This document shows positions 8,195-17,140 of a stretch of DNA of 64,000 bases, piece by piece. Origin of the DNA: Rhodocyclaceae bacterium (GTDB lineage Bacteria; Pseudomonadota; Gammaproteobacteria; Burkholderiales; Rhodocyclaceae); assembly GCA_016702335.1 (NCBI GenBank), contig JADJEF010000020.1, positions 558,001 to 622,000 on the forward strand, written 5' to 3'. The stretch's first letter is position 1. The number at the start of each line of letters is the position of its first letter. Both the position numbers and the translations under genes were made by a program. The notes below the pieces were generated by a model. That model searched no databases. It was not told where the DNA came from and saw only the letters and a list, made by a program, of their open reading frames with translations.

Positions 8195-9388
8195 TTAAAC
8201 TTTGGCGCGTTTTTCGAGGATATCAACCGCCGGCAGCACCTTGCCTTCCAGATACTCAAGGAAGGCACCGCCCGCCGTGGAAATATAGGACACCTTGTCG
8301 TAGATGTCGTACTTCTGAATTGCGGCAATGGTATCGCCACCGCCCGCGAGGGTAAACGCCTGGGTTTCGGCAATGGCCTTGGCGATGATCCTGGTGCCTT
8401 CACCAAACTGGTCGAACTCGAATACGCCGACTGGCCCGTTCCACACCACCGTACCTGCCTTCATGATGATGTCGGCCAGTTCCTGTGCTGACTTGGGGCC
8501 GATATCGAAGATCATGTCATCGTCAGCCACGGCATCGGCACTCTTGTGCACGGCCGGCTCGGCGGCATCGAACTTCTTGCCGCAGACCACGTCGACTGCC
8601 AGCGGAATGCGTGCGCCGCGCCGGGCCATCTTCTCGCCCAGCGCTCGTGCCGTATCGACCAGGTCGTCCTCGCACAGCGACTTGCCGACGTTCTTGCCCG
8701 CCGCCTTGAGGAAGGTATTGGCAATGCCGCCCCCCACCACCAGTTGTTCGCACTTCTCGGCCAGCGACTCCAGCACGGTGAGCTTGGTCGAGACCTTGGA
8801 GCCACCGACAATCGCCACCATGGGTCGGGCCGGGTTGGCCAAGGCCTTGTGTAACGCGGTGAGTTCTTCCGCCACCAGCAGCCCCGCACAGGCCGCCGGC
8901 GCAAACTCGGCGACGCCGTAGGTCGAGGCTTCGGCGCGATGGGCAGTACCAAAGGCGTCCATCACGAACAGATCACACAGTGCGGCGTAGTTGCGCGCCG
9001 TCTCTTCCTTGTTCTTCTTTTCGCCCTTGTTGCAGCGGCAGTTTTCCAGCAGTACCACTTCACCCGCCGCCACCTCGAAGCCCCCATCGACCCAGTCGCG
9101 GATCAGACGCACGCCGTTTTTTGCCAGTGGCCCCAGCTTCGCGGCCATCACGTCGGCCACCGGCTGCAAGCTGTCCTCCGGCCCGAGCACGCCCTCTTCG
9201 GGACGCCCCAGGTGCGAGGTCACCATCACCTTGGCACCGGCCTTGAGGCAGTACTCAATGGTCGGCAGCGAGGCGGTGATGCGCGCATCGGAGGTCACCT
9301 TGCCGTCTTTGACGGGAACGTTGAGATCGGAACGGATGAAGACCCGCTTGCCGGCAAGGTCGAAATCAGTGAGTTTCTTGAAAGTCAT
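8195..9388 (-). CDS. pgk: phosphoglycerate kinase
   Basis: Reversible transfer between 1,3-bisphosphoglycerate and ADP, used in both glycolysis and the Calvin cycle. At 397 aa it has the usual two-domain arrangement: the N-terminal substrate domain with RSDLNVPV and TSHLGRPEEG, and the C-terminal nucleotide domain with VGGSKVSTKL and the end motif GGGDTIAAI. The start codon is preceded only by a weak ribosome site. The upstream 68-base gap to gap is mostly a dispersed repeat copy (9395-9426), whose end lies 7 bases before the ATG and supplies its only GCGGA-like ribosome site. Confidence 0.95.
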   Translation of the reverse strand: MTFKKLTDFDLAGKRVFIRSDLNVPVKDGKVTSDARITASLPTIEYCLKAGAKVMVTSHLGRPEEGVLGPEDSLQPVADVMAAKLGPLAKNGVRLIRDWVDGGFEVAAGEVVLLENCRCNKGEKKNKEETARNYAALCDLFVMDAFGTAHRAEASTYGVAEFAPAACAGLLVAEELTALHKALANPARPMVAIVGGSKVSTKLTVLESLAEKCEQLVVGGGIANTFLKAAGKNVGKSLCEDDLVDTARALGEKMARRGARIPLAVDVVCGKKFDAAEPAVHKSADAVADDDMIFDIGPKSAQELADIIMKAGTVVWNGPVGVFEFDQFGEGTRIIAKAIAETQAFTLAGGGDTIAAIQKYDIYDKVSYISTAGGAFLEYLEGKVLPAVDILEKRAKV

Positions 9389-9394
9389 GATGAA

Positions 9395-9426
9395 ATCCGC
9401 AAGTCGGCGCTGGTGAGACGGCGATT
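9395..9426 (+). repeat. dispersed repeat copy 2, between gap and pgk
   Basis: Core AGTCGGCGCTGG, variable TGAGA, CGGCG; left flank ATCCGCA and right flank ATTCTGG. The longer flanks are shared with copy 11 at 45767. It occupies the leader of pgk inside an operon, so it is transcribed. Confidence 0.88.
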
Positions 9427-9456
9427 CTGGAGCTTATTGGGCGACTGAATGACCAC

Positions 9457-10455
9457 TTATTTGGCCATGACCCGAACCATGTCGAGCACCTTGCACGAGT
9501 AGCCCCACTCGTTGTCGTACCAGGCGACGATCTTGACGAAAGTGCTGTCGAGCGCGATGCCGGCGTCAGCATCGAACACCGAGGTGCACGACTCGTCACG
9601 GAAGTCGGTCGACACGACCTTCTCTTCGGTGTAGCCGAGCACGCCCTTCATGGCACCTTCAGACGCCGCCTTCATGGCAGCACAGATCTCTTTGTAGCTG
9701 GCCTCTTTGGTGAGTTCGACGGTCAGATCCACCACCGACACATCCGAGGTCGGCACGCGGAACGACATGCCGGTCAGCTTTTTGTTGAGTTCAGGAATGA
9801 CCACGCCGACAGCCTTGGCGGCACCGGTCGACGAGGGGATGATGTTTTCCAGAATGCCACGACCACCGCGCCAGTCTTTGTTCGAGGGGCCATCCACCGT
9901 TTTCTGGGTCGCCGTCGCAGCGTGCACCGTCGTCATCAAACCCCGCTTGATGCCCCAGTTATCGTTGAGCACCTTGGCCACCGGTGCCAGACAGTTGGTG
10001 GTACACGAGGCGTTGGAAATGATGGTCTGGCCGGCATAGGTCTTGTCATTGACACCGAAAACGAACATCGGGGTGTCGTCCTTCGAGGGAGCCGACATGA
10101 TGACTTTCTTGGCACCTGCCGCCAGGTGCTTCTCGGCACCGGCCTTGTCCAGAAACAGACCTGTCGATTCGACGACGATATCGGCCCCCACTTCGTTCCA
10201 CTTCAGTTCGCTTGGGTCCTTAACCGCTGTCAGGCGGATCTTGTTGCCATTCACGATCAGGGTGTTGCCCTCGACCGAAACGGTGCCCTGGAAGCGCCCG
10301 TGCACGGAGTCGTACTTGAGCATATAGGCCAGATAGTCAGGCTCGAGCAGGTCATTGATGCCGACAATCTCGATGTCCTTGAAATTCTGCACCGCCGCGC
10401 GAAGCACCATGCGACCGATGCGACCGAAACCATTGATACCCACTTTGATTGCCAT
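9457..10455 (-). CDS. gap: glyceraldehyde-3-phosphate dehydrogenase, type I
   Basis: NAD(P)-dependent oxidoreductase of glycolysis and the Calvin cycle. The 332-aa protein starts MAIKVGINGFGRIGRM (Rossmann nucleotide loop) and carries the active-site signature SNASCTTNCLAP with the catalytic Cys. The C-terminal WYDNEWGYS is also present. The residue after the second strand is Asn-Asp-Leu, usual for NAD-preferring forms, but cofactor choice cannot be settled from this. CAGGAGCT stands 5-10 bases before the ATG. It lies between tkt and pgk. Confidence 0.96.
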   Translation of the reverse strand: MAIKVGINGFGRIGRMVLRAAVQNFKDIEIVGINDLLEPDYLAYMLKYDSVHGRFQGTVSVEGNTLIVNGNKIRLTAVKDPSELKWNEVGADIVVESTGLFLDKAGAEKHLAAGAKKVIMSAPSKDDTPMFVFGVNDKTYAGQTIISNASCTTNCLAPVAKVLNDNWGIKRGLMTTVHAATATQKTVDGPSNKDWRGGRGILENIIPSSTGAAKAVGVVIPELNKKLTGMSFRVPTSDVSVVDLTVELTKEASYKEICAAMKAASEGAMKGVLGYTEEKVVSTDFRDESCTSVFDADAGIALDSTFVKIVAWYDNEWGYSCKVLDMVRVMAK

Positions 10456-10490
10456 GCTCAGCTCCTGTGAAAAATAATCAGAAAATTGAC

Positions 10491-12494
10491 TCAGATAACC
10501 TTCTTGACGGTGGCCACGACATTCTCCACCGTAAAACCAAATTCTTTGAACAAGGCACCAGCCGGTGCCGATTCGCCGAAGCGGTCCAGACCGATCACCG
10601 CTCCCTTGGCGCTATCAGATGGGCCCACATACTTGTACCAACCGTCAGTCACACCCGCTTCAACCGCCACGCGCGGCAAGCCAGCCGGCAGTACGCTGGC
10701 TTTGTAAGCTGCGTCCTGACGGTCGAAAACAGTGGTCGAAGGCATTGACACGACGCGCACTGGCACGCCCTCTTCCGCCAATTTGGCCTGTGCTTTCAGG
10801 GCCAGATCGACCTCGGAGCCGGTAGCAATGATGACCGCTTTTGCGTTGGCCGCATCCGACATCACATAGCCCCCTTGGCGGATAGCCGCCAAGGTCGCCG
10901 CATCACGCGCCACAAAGGGCAGGTTTTGGCGCGACAGGCACAGGCTGGTCGGACCGTCGCGCTTTTCCACGGCATAGACCCACGCCGCCAGGGTCTCGAC
11001 CGTATCGCAGGGGCGCCAGACATCCATATTGGGTACCATGCGCAGTGTCGCGGTCTGCTCCACCGGCTGATGGGTCGGGCCGTCTTCGCCCAAGCCGATC
11101 GAATCGTGCGTGAACACATAGATCACGCGCTGTTTCATCAGCGCCGCCATGCGTAGCGCATTGCGGGCGTATTCCGAGAACATCAGGAAAGTGCCGCCAA
11201 AGGGCAGTAGCCCCCCGTGCAAGGCCATGCCGTTCATGATCGCCGCCATACCGAACTCGCGTACACCATAAGAAATATAGTTGCCAGTTGAATTTCCGGA
11301 AACCACTTTGCAGCCGCTCCAGTTGGTCAGGTTTGACCCGGTCAGGTCGGCCGAGCCGCCGAGAAACTCTGGCAGGGCTGGCGCCAGGGCATTGATCGCA
11401 ATCTGCGAGGCCTTGCGCGTAGCCACTGTTTCGCCCTTTTCAACGACCGCCGCCATGGCTTTGGCGACATGTTCGCTCCATTGGGCCGGCAAATCGCCTG
11501 CGCTGCGGCGCTTGAACTCGGCCGCCAGGGCAGGGTGCGCTGTCTCGTAGGCAGCGAACCGGGTTGCCCACTCAGCCTCCCACGCCTTGCCTTGTACCTT
11601 TTTGTCCCAGGCCGCATAAACATCGGCGGGAATCTCGAACGGTGCATGGGGCCAGCCCATGACCTGCCGGGCCGCCGCGATCTCGGCGTCACCGAGCGGT
11701 GCACCGTGAACATCATGACCGCCCTGCTTGTTAGGCGCGCCCAGACCAATCACGGTCTTGCAACAGATCAGCGAGGGTCGATCGGTCACCGACTTGGCTT
11801 GCTCGATGGCTTTTGCAATGGCTTCGGCATCATGGCCATCCACCCCCGCCACCACATGCCATCCGTACGCTTCGAAGCGCTTGGGGGTGTCATCGGTGAA
11901 CCAGCCTTCGACGTGGCCGTCGATGGAAATACCATTGTCGTCCCAGAAAGCGGTGAGCTTGCCCAGGCCCCAGGTACCGGCGAGTGCGCAGGCCTCGTGC
12001 GAAATGCCCTCCATCAGGCAACCATCACCGAGAAACACATAGGTGCGGTGATCGACGATCTCGTGATCCGGGCGGTTGAACTGGTCGGCCAGCAGCTTTT
12101 CGGCCATGGCCATGCCTACGGCGTTGGTGATGCCCTGCCCCAATGGCCCGGTGGTCGTTTCTACCCCCGCCGCGTAGCCATACTCGGGGTGACCGGGCGT
12201 CTTGCTGTGCAACTGGCGGAAATTCTTCAAGTCGTCGATCGACAAATCGTAGCCTGACAGGTGCAGCAGGGCATAGATGAGCATCGAGCCGTGGCCGTTC
12301 GAGAGCACGAAGCGGTCGCGATTGGGCCATTTCGGATTGCTTGGACTATGGCGCAGATAACGATTCCAAAGCACATCGGCAATCTCGGCCATCCCCATCG
12401 GGGCCCCCGGATGACCTGAATTGGCTTTTTGCACGGCATCCATGGCCAGCGCACGGATAGCGCTGGTAACGGGGGTGAACTTGGGCGCTTGCAT
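10491..12494 (-). CDS. tkt: transketolase
   Basis: Thiamine-diphosphate enzyme that moves two-carbon units between sugar phosphates in the pentose phosphate and Calvin cycles. The length of 667 aa is typical. Visible: the N-terminal AIRALAMDAVQKANSGHPGAP, the ThDP/Mg motif GDGCLMEG with its downstream Asn (DDNGISIDG), the central THDSIGLGEDGPTHQP with catalytic His and Glu, and the C-terminal domain VRVVSMPS. It lies 35 bases before gap and about 150 bases after prk; that gap holds a T8 run and no gene. Confidence 0.96.
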   Translation of the reverse strand: MQAPKFTPVTSAIRALAMDAVQKANSGHPGAPMGMAEIADVLWNRYLRHSPSNPKWPNRDRFVLSNGHGSMLIYALLHLSGYDLSIDDLKNFRQLHSKTPGHPEYGYAAGVETTTGPLGQGITNAVGMAMAEKLLADQFNRPDHEIVDHRTYVFLGDGCLMEGISHEACALAGTWGLGKLTAFWDDNGISIDGHVEGWFTDDTPKRFEAYGWHVVAGVDGHDAEAIAKAIEQAKSVTDRPSLICCKTVIGLGAPNKQGGHDVHGAPLGDAEIAAARQVMGWPHAPFEIPADVYAAWDKKVQGKAWEAEWATRFAAYETAHPALAAEFKRRSAGDLPAQWSEHVAKAMAAVVEKGETVATRKASQIAINALAPALPEFLGGSADLTGSNLTNWSGCKVVSGNSTGNYISYGVREFGMAAIMNGMALHGGLLPFGGTFLMFSEYARNALRMAALMKQRVIYVFTHDSIGLGEDGPTHQPVEQTATLRMVPNMDVWRPCDTVETLAAWVYAVEKRDGPTSLCLSRQNLPFVARDAATLAAIRQGGYVMSDAANAKAVIIATGSEVDLALKAQAKLAEEGVPVRVVSMPSTTVFDRQDAAYKASVLPAGLPRVAVEAGVTDGWYKYVGPSDSAKGAVIGLDRFGESAPAGALFKEFGFTVENVVATVKKVI

Positions 12495-12647
12495 AGCTAC
12501 TCTTTCTTGTTACGAGGCGGGAGCTGAGCGCATCCCTCCGGGAAGCCATTGATTATCGGCCAAACCGGAAGAATTTCGCCAGCAGTTTGATTTTTTTTGA
12601 AGCGCTCGCGGGCCATGACAGACCTCGGCCGTCACCCGGTACCCCAC

Positions 12648-13520
12648 TCAGGTGCGCTTGCGGTTTTCCATCAGGCGCAAAATCAAGGGGGTAAAAATCA
12701 GTTGCATGGCCAACTCCATCTTGCCGCCGGGCACTACGATGATGTTGGCGCGCGACATGAAGGAGTCATGAATCATATTCAAAAGATACTGAAAGTCGAT
12801 ACCGCGCGGGTTGGCGAAGCGAATCACCACGAAGCTCTCGTCAGCAGAGGGAATGTCGCGCGCAACAAACGGGTTGGAGGTATCGACCGTCGGTACGCGC
12901 TGAAAGTTGATATGGGTACGACTGAACTGCGGCGTAATGTAATTCACATAGTCGGGCATGCGCCGCAACACGGTATCGACCACCGCCTCGGCTGAATACC
13001 CCCGTTTGCTTTTGTCCCGCTGCAATTTTTGTATCCACTCAAGATTGATGATCGGCACGACGCCCACGAGCAGGTCGGCGTGCTGGGCGATGTTCACCGA
13101 ATCGGTGACCACCGCACCGTGCAGTCCCTCGTAAAACAGCAGATCAGTGCCCGCAGGAATCGCCTCCCAGGGAGTAAACATGCCGGGATCAAGCTTGTAC
13201 GGGACAGCCTCTGCCTCGTTATGCAGGTATTTGCGTACCCGTCCTGTGCCCTCCTCGCCGTACTGCCTGAATAGCGCCGCCAACTCGGCAAACAGATTCG
13301 CATCGGGCCCGAAGTGGCTGAAATGCTCGTTACCTTCCTCACGCGCTGCTTCCATTGCGGCCTGCATGGCCTGGCGATCGAGACGATGAAATGAGTCGCC
13401 CTCGACAATCGCCGCATTCAGGCCCTCGCGTCGGAAAATGTGCTGAAAGGTGCGCGTCACGGTCGACGTGCCCGCGCCGGAAGAGCCGGTGATAGCAATG
13501 ACAGGGTGCTTGATTGACAT
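12648..13520 (-). CDS. prk: phosphoribulokinase (class I)
   Basis: ATP-dependent phosphorylation of ribulose-5-phosphate to ribulose-1,5-bisphosphate, the step specific to the Calvin cycle. The 290-aa protein has the P-loop GSSGAGTST at residues 12-20, the EGDSFHR substrate segment, YEGLHG, and the class I pattern DSVNIAQHADLLVGVVPIINLEWIQ. Its presence next to fbp and tkt is the main evidence for autotrophic potential. It follows fbp by 9 bases, so the two are co-transcribed. Confidence 0.95.
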   Translation of the reverse strand: MSIKHPVIAITGSSGAGTSTVTRTFQHIFRREGLNAAIVEGDSFHRLDRQAMQAAMEAAREEGNEHFSHFGPDANLFAELAALFRQYGEEGTGRVRKYLHNEAEAVPYKLDPGMFTPWEAIPAGTDLLFYEGLHGAVVTDSVNIAQHADLLVGVVPIINLEWIQKLQRDKSKRGYSAEAVVDTVLRRMPDYVNYITPQFSRTHINFQRVPTVDTSNPFVARDIPSADESFVVIRFANPRGIDFQYLLNMIHDSFMSRANIIVVPGGKMELAMQLIFTPLILRLMENRKRT

Positions 13521-13529
13521 AGGGAAAAC

Positions 13530-14639
13530 CTACTGACTGCGAAACAGCGAACGGGTGGTGAACAGCGGCATCGAGAAGCTGTCGTCGCGCCCCTGAAGAT
13601 AGTCTTGGTGGTAGCCGACGATGCGCTCGACCTCAGCCCTGGAACCAAAAATCAGAGGCACACGCTGATGAATTCCCTCTGGCGGCACCTCCATGATGCG
13701 CGCGCAGCGGCCGGTAGTCGCCGCACCTCCCGCCTGCTCGACAATGAACGAAATCGGGTTCGCCTCGTACATCAGGCGCAGCCGGCCGCCCTTGTCGCGG
13801 GTCTTGTCGTCAACCGGGTACATAAAGACGCCCCCACGGGTGAGGATGCGATACGTATCGGCCACCAGTGAGGCGATCCAGCGCATGTTGAAGTCTTTAC
13901 CGCGCACGCCGGTCTTGCCGGCCAGACACTCGGAGACATAGCGCTTGATCGGCGGTTCCCAGAAACGCTCGTTCGAGGCATTGATCGCGAACTCTTGCGT
14001 TTCTGCCGGGATGGTCATGTGCGGGTGAGTGAGCACGAACTCGCCGATATCGCGATCAAGAGTGAAGCCATCGACACCATTGCCGGTGGTCAGCACCATG
14101 ATGGTCGAGGGGCCGTAGAGCGCGAAGCCGGCGCACACTTGCTGGGTGCCGGGTTGCAGAAAATCTTCGACGTTGGCTTCACTGCCCGGATTGGGGCTGC
14201 GCAAGATGGAAAAAATGGTGCCCACCGTAATATTCACATCGATGTTTGATGAACCATCGAGCGGATCAAACACCAGCAGGTATTTGCCGCGCGGATAGAT
14301 GGAGGGCACCACTACGATATCGTCCAGCTCTTCAGAAGCCATGCCCGCCAGATGCCCGGCCCACACATTGGAGCGGAGCATCACGTCGTTGGCAATCACG
14401 TCGAGCCGCTTCTGGGTCTCGCCCTGGATATTGATCGCCGCCTCACCAGCGCCGACTTGCCGCACGCCCAGCGTGCCATGCAGCGCACCACGACTCACCG
14501 CATTGCTGATCACCTTGCACGCCGTGGCAATATCACTGAGCAAGCCGCTGAAATCACCCGACGCGCCAATCACACGGCGCTGCTCCTCGATAATGAACTG
14601 GGTCAGGGTTGTACGACCTTCAAACATAAAAGTACTCAC
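13530..14639 (-). CDS. fbp: fructose-1,6-bisphosphatase, class I
   Basis: Mg-dependent hydrolysis of fructose-1,6-bisphosphate (and probably sedoheptulose bisphosphate in the Calvin cycle). Motifs: ASEELDDIV, the metal site DPLDGSSNIDVNVT-like (here DPLDGSSNIDVNIT), the RYIGSLVAD-like segment (WIASLVADTYR), and KLRLMYEANP-like ending. Two starts are possible: GTG 14639 (MSTF) or ATG 14627 (MFEGRTTL); neither has a strong ribosome site. Between LHGTLG and NIQGETQKRLD there are 11 residues where E. coli Fbp has five (from memory); they include QVGAGEAAI, encoded by a dispersed repeat copy. The metal site is intact. First gene of the carbon block. Confidence 0.93.
   Translation of the reverse strand: MSTFMFEGRTTLTQFIIEEQRRVIGASGDFSGLLSDIATACKVISNAVSRGALHGTLGVRQVGAGEAAINIQGETQKRLDVIANDVMLRSNVWAGHLAGMASEELDDIVVVPSIYPRGKYLLVFDPLDGSSNIDVNITVGTIFSILRSPNPGSEANVEDFLQPGTQQVCAGFALYGPSTIMVLTTGNGVDGFTLDRDIGEFVLTHPHMTIPAETQEFAINASNERFWEPPIKRYVSECLAGKTGVRGKDFNMRWIASLVADTYRILTRGGVFMYPVDDKTRDKGGRLRLMYEANPISFIVEQAGGAATTGRCARIMEVPPEGIHQRVPLIFGSRAEVERIVGYHQDYLQGRDDSFSMPLFTTRSLFRSQ
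14434..14465 (-). repeat. dispersed repeat copy 3, inside fbp
   Basis: The minus strand reads AGTCGGCGCTGG, variable TGAGG, CGGCG, then ATC; the left flank is TGCGGCA, more diverged than most copies. It lies in the same direction as fbp and is read as QVGAGEAAI, in a loop between two conserved blocks. Confidence 0.75.
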
Positions 14640-14960
14640 TGAGATTTGGGTTTAGTTGAACTGTAACGACGACGCCTGAGCGCCATTCAATTTTTTGGGC
14701 CTACCCATTCGGCAGGCTCCCGATACGTGCGATCTGAAAAAAGAACTGTACTTGAGGGCTTTCGCTTTCCCCAATGCTCGCTTCAACCGACACCCTGAGT
14801 TTAGATCATCGCAACGAATTAACTGCCAGGCAGATCCAGAAGCGCGGGAATCGTGGTGCACCATCCGACTTGCCGATAGCACAGTGGTCGCCGACAACTC
14901 ACCCGCGTGGTAGGCTGCCGCGAAACGTGAATCGCTTCTTTTTGCCATGGATTATTTGCT
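14640..14960. other. 321-base gap without a recognised gene
   Basis: It lies between the divergent starts of fbp and the GFA gene, so it should hold promoters for both. Frames on both strands stay open for 70-100 codons, but none gives a protein-like sequence; one minus-strand frame ends with GRPKKLNG, faintly like the C-terminal helix-turn-helix of a resolvase, too little to call. No repeat copy is present. Confidence 0.5.
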
Positions 14961-15359
14961 ATGACGTACTCTGGTCGGTGTTTATGCGGTTCAATTCGCT
15001 ATCAACTAACGGGCGAGCCGAAAGCGGTTGCGCTATGTCATTGCAGTGACTGCCGACGCAGTGCCGGAGCACCCGCAGTGTCTTGGGCCATGTTTCCCGA
15101 GGCAGCCCAGTCAGTCACCCAAGGGGCACCGAAAACCATCAGCTCGTCTGGTACCGCCATGCGCAGCTTTTGCCCTGACTGTGGTACCGGCCTGTTTTAC
15201 CGAAATGCCCCCATGCTCCCGGGAATCGTCGATGTGCAGTCCTCGACGCTTGACGATCCGGAGGCTCTGCCGCCCACGGTGCAAATTCAGACCGCGGAGC
15301 GACTTGACTGGATGACGCATCTGAGTGAGCTAGCCGAGTTCGAACGGTTCCCCGGCTAA
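14961..15359 (+). CDS. GFA (CENP-V/GFA) family protein
   Basis: A 132-aa protein of the small zinc-binding GFA family, named for glutathione-dependent formaldehyde-activating enzyme though most members have unknown activity. The zinc cysteines are visible as CLCGSIRY near residue 8, CHCSDCRRSAG near residue 27, and CPDCGTGLFYR near residue 72. No signal peptide is visible, so it is probably cytosolic. It stands alone between fbp and the broken DUF2834 gene. Confidence 0.88.
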   Translation: MTYSGRCLCGSIRYQLTGEPKAVALCHCSDCRRSAGAPAVSWAMFPEAAQSVTQGAPKTISSSGTAMRSFCPDCGTGLFYRNAPMLPGIVDVQSSTLDDPEALPPTVQIQTAERLDWMTHLSELAEFERFPG

Positions 15360-15475
15360 CCCAAAGGAACTACCTTATCCGCAGTGCTGTCTGCACTTGC
15401 CAAACAATCTCTGCTGGAATTTGCGCCCGTGACACAACGCGCTAAGCGCAATAAATACTGGGGGGCTCCGATCCG

Positions 15476-15795
15476 ATGACGACTAACGCGTTCCGCTTTT
15501 CACAACGCTGCTGGCCGTTGCGTTCGCGCTCACCTTCACAGCGATCTGCATCCCGCCATTTCTTGAAAACCCGGATATTGTTAGCGCTTTTGCCGGTGGC
15601 TTCGTTAACCCCTATGCCTCAGGCTACGCCATGGACGTACTCTTCACGTGGAGCGTGTTGGCGATTTGGGTTCTCTACGAGGCCAGAGTGAAAGGCATTC
15701 GTCATGGCTGGATCGCTCTGGCACTGGGCGTTGTTCCCGGTGTGGCGACCGGCTTTGCCGTTTACCTACTTCTGAGACTGAATCAGGAAGCGTAA
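15476..15795 (+). pseudogene. DUF2834-family membrane protein gene, frameshifted
   Basis: ATG 15476 gives MTTNAFRF and then runs into an unrelated frame. One base later, the other frame gives a coherent short membrane protein (TLLAVAFALTFTAICIPPF, later ASGYAMDVLFTWSVLAIW, ending YLLLRLNQEA and TAA at 15793-15795) with three to four transmembrane segments, the form of DUF2834. Adding one T to the T4 run at 15497-15500 joins the two into a protein of about 106 aa. It is either a real one-base deletion or a homopolymer sequencing error. Without the repair, the hydrophobic part has no standard start codon near its beginning. Confidence 0.7.
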
Positions 15796-15917
15796 AGCTG
15801 CGGCAGGCATCGGGTGAAGGCATAAGCTTGGTCATCCGCAGTGGGAAAGACTCGAACCCGCGCGCGAACCGCCCCCGTGTATGCTGCCCTTTTTACGCTC
15901 AACCTATGAGGAACACG

Positions 15918-16325
15918 ATGAACTATCGCGCGCTGCCGTTAATTTCAGTTACTGTCACAGCAAGCTTGCTTGTGCTGTCCTCAAGTGCCATCGCCGCTAT
16001 CGACTGCGCAAACGCCATGACCCAAGCCGACATGAGCCAGTGTGCCGCCAGCGAGTTGGATCGCGAAGACAAGAAGCTCAATGCCGCGTACAGCGCCTAT
16101 CGCAAGAAGCTGAGCCCCGAACAGCAGCAGCAGTTCAAGAATGTCCAGTTGGCCTGGATCAAATTTCGTGATCTGGCGTGCACCTTCGAGTCATCGTCGT
16201 CGTCCGGCGGGTCGGTGCACGGGATGGCAATGGGCTCCTGTCTTAAGGCCAAGACCATGCAACGGACTGCCGACATCGAGGCCATGAGCAAATGCGAAGA
16301 GGGTGACGTGACGTGCGTCCGCTGA
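15918..16325 (+). CDS. LprI/DUF1311-family secreted protein
   Basis: A 135-aa exported protein with a clear Sec signal (SVTVTASLLVLSSSAIA, cleavage near residue 28). The mature part has the DUF1311 pattern: IDCANAMTQADMSQCAASELDREDKKLN, a Leu-rich helix, then Gln-Leu-Ala-Trp-Ile-Lys-Phe-Arg-Asp-Leu-Ala-Cys. The domain is found in the lysozyme inhibitor LprI and many periplasmic proteins of unknown role. GAGGA lies six bases before ATG 15918, which decides the start. It overlaps the next gene by 13 bases. Confidence 0.82.
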   Translation: MNYRALPLISVTVTASLLVLSSSAIAAIDCANAMTQADMSQCAASELDREDKKLNAAYSAYRKKLSPEQQQQFKNVQLAWIKFRDLACTFESSSSSGGSVHGMAMGSCLKAKTMQRTADIEAMSKCEEGDVTCVR

Positions 16326-17095
16326 GCGACTCCATAGCGTCGCGAGTCGCCCTGATCACCCTGAGCCTCACATGCATGAGCAGCGCCTGCGCACAAACGG
16401 CGGCGGCCAAGTCCAATATGCCTGCGCCGTCGACCATAGGCGTGGTGACCTCCCTCTCGGCTGGCGACACCGCGTGTTATCTGGAGTTCATCCGCGACGA
16501 CGGCAAATCTCTTTCGGAAATGGCCGACTTCCCTGTGTGTGAGCAAGATCTGCTGGGCCGGCGGGTCGAGTTCTTCTATGCCATGGAAAAAGTGCGGGCC
16601 CCCTCGTGCCGAGGCAATCCTGATTGCAAAAACATCCTCAAGAAAATGCTGATCGTCGAGGCCAGGGTCGTCGACCCCAAGGCAACTGCTGACGCGAGGT
16701 ATCGAACACTCGAAAAATTGTCACCCTTTCTGATCAAGCTCGATGCCGCCGAAAAAGGCGATGCCAGCGCTCAGTTCGATGTTGGTAGCCTTTATGAGGC
16801 CGGCAGGGAAGTAGCACAAGACTATCACCTTGCCTGGAAATGGATCAAGGCGGCAGCCGATCAAAATCATGTAAAAGCCCAATCAACCATCGGGCGCTTT
16901 TATTCTCAGGGAAAAGGCGTATCGGTCGATCTGGTCAAAGCGCATGTATGGACCCAGGTCGCGGCGACCCGTGGCAGCAGTGTCGCTGCGGGAAATTTAC
17001 CCAAAGTAGCCGCGCCCATGAATGCCGAACAACTGACCGAGGCCGAACAGCAGTTTGCGCAATGCAAAGAAAAATCGTTTGTTGCCTGCGACTGA
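16313..17095 (+). CDS. exported Sel1-repeat protein
   Basis: A 260-aa protein starting with GTG inside the end of the LprI-like gene. Residues 1-29 look like a signal peptide (VALITLSLTCMSSACA). The central part (50-140) is unassigned and holds several Cys residues. Residues about 146-230 contain two Sel1-like repeats: DASAQFDVGSLYEAG with WKWIKAAADQ, and KAQSTIGRFYSQGKG followed by KAHVWTQVAATRGS. Sel1 repeats scaffold protein contacts. Overlap with the upstream gene suggests one transcript and possibly a shared periplasmic role. Confidence 0.75.
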   Translation: MRPLSDSIASRVALITLSLTCMSSACAQTAAAKSNMPAPSTIGVVTSLSAGDTACYLEFIRDDGKSLSEMADFPVCEQDLLGRRVEFFYAMEKVRAPSCRGNPDCKNILKKMLIVEARVVDPKATADARYRTLEKLSPFLIKLDAAEKGDASAQFDVGSLYEAGREVAQDYHLAWKWIKAAADQNHVKAQSTIGRFYSQGKGVSVDLVKAHVWTQVAATRGSSVAAGNLPKVAAPMNAEQLTEAEQQFAQCKEKSFVACD

Positions 17096-17140
17096 TGTAC
17101 TCCCGCTGACCACCCTGCCACGCCCACCGAGGAACTACCC

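Noticed and set aside
15840..15875. tRNA-like segment (GACTCGAACCCGCG)
   Set aside because: No matching acceptor, D or anticodon arms around it.
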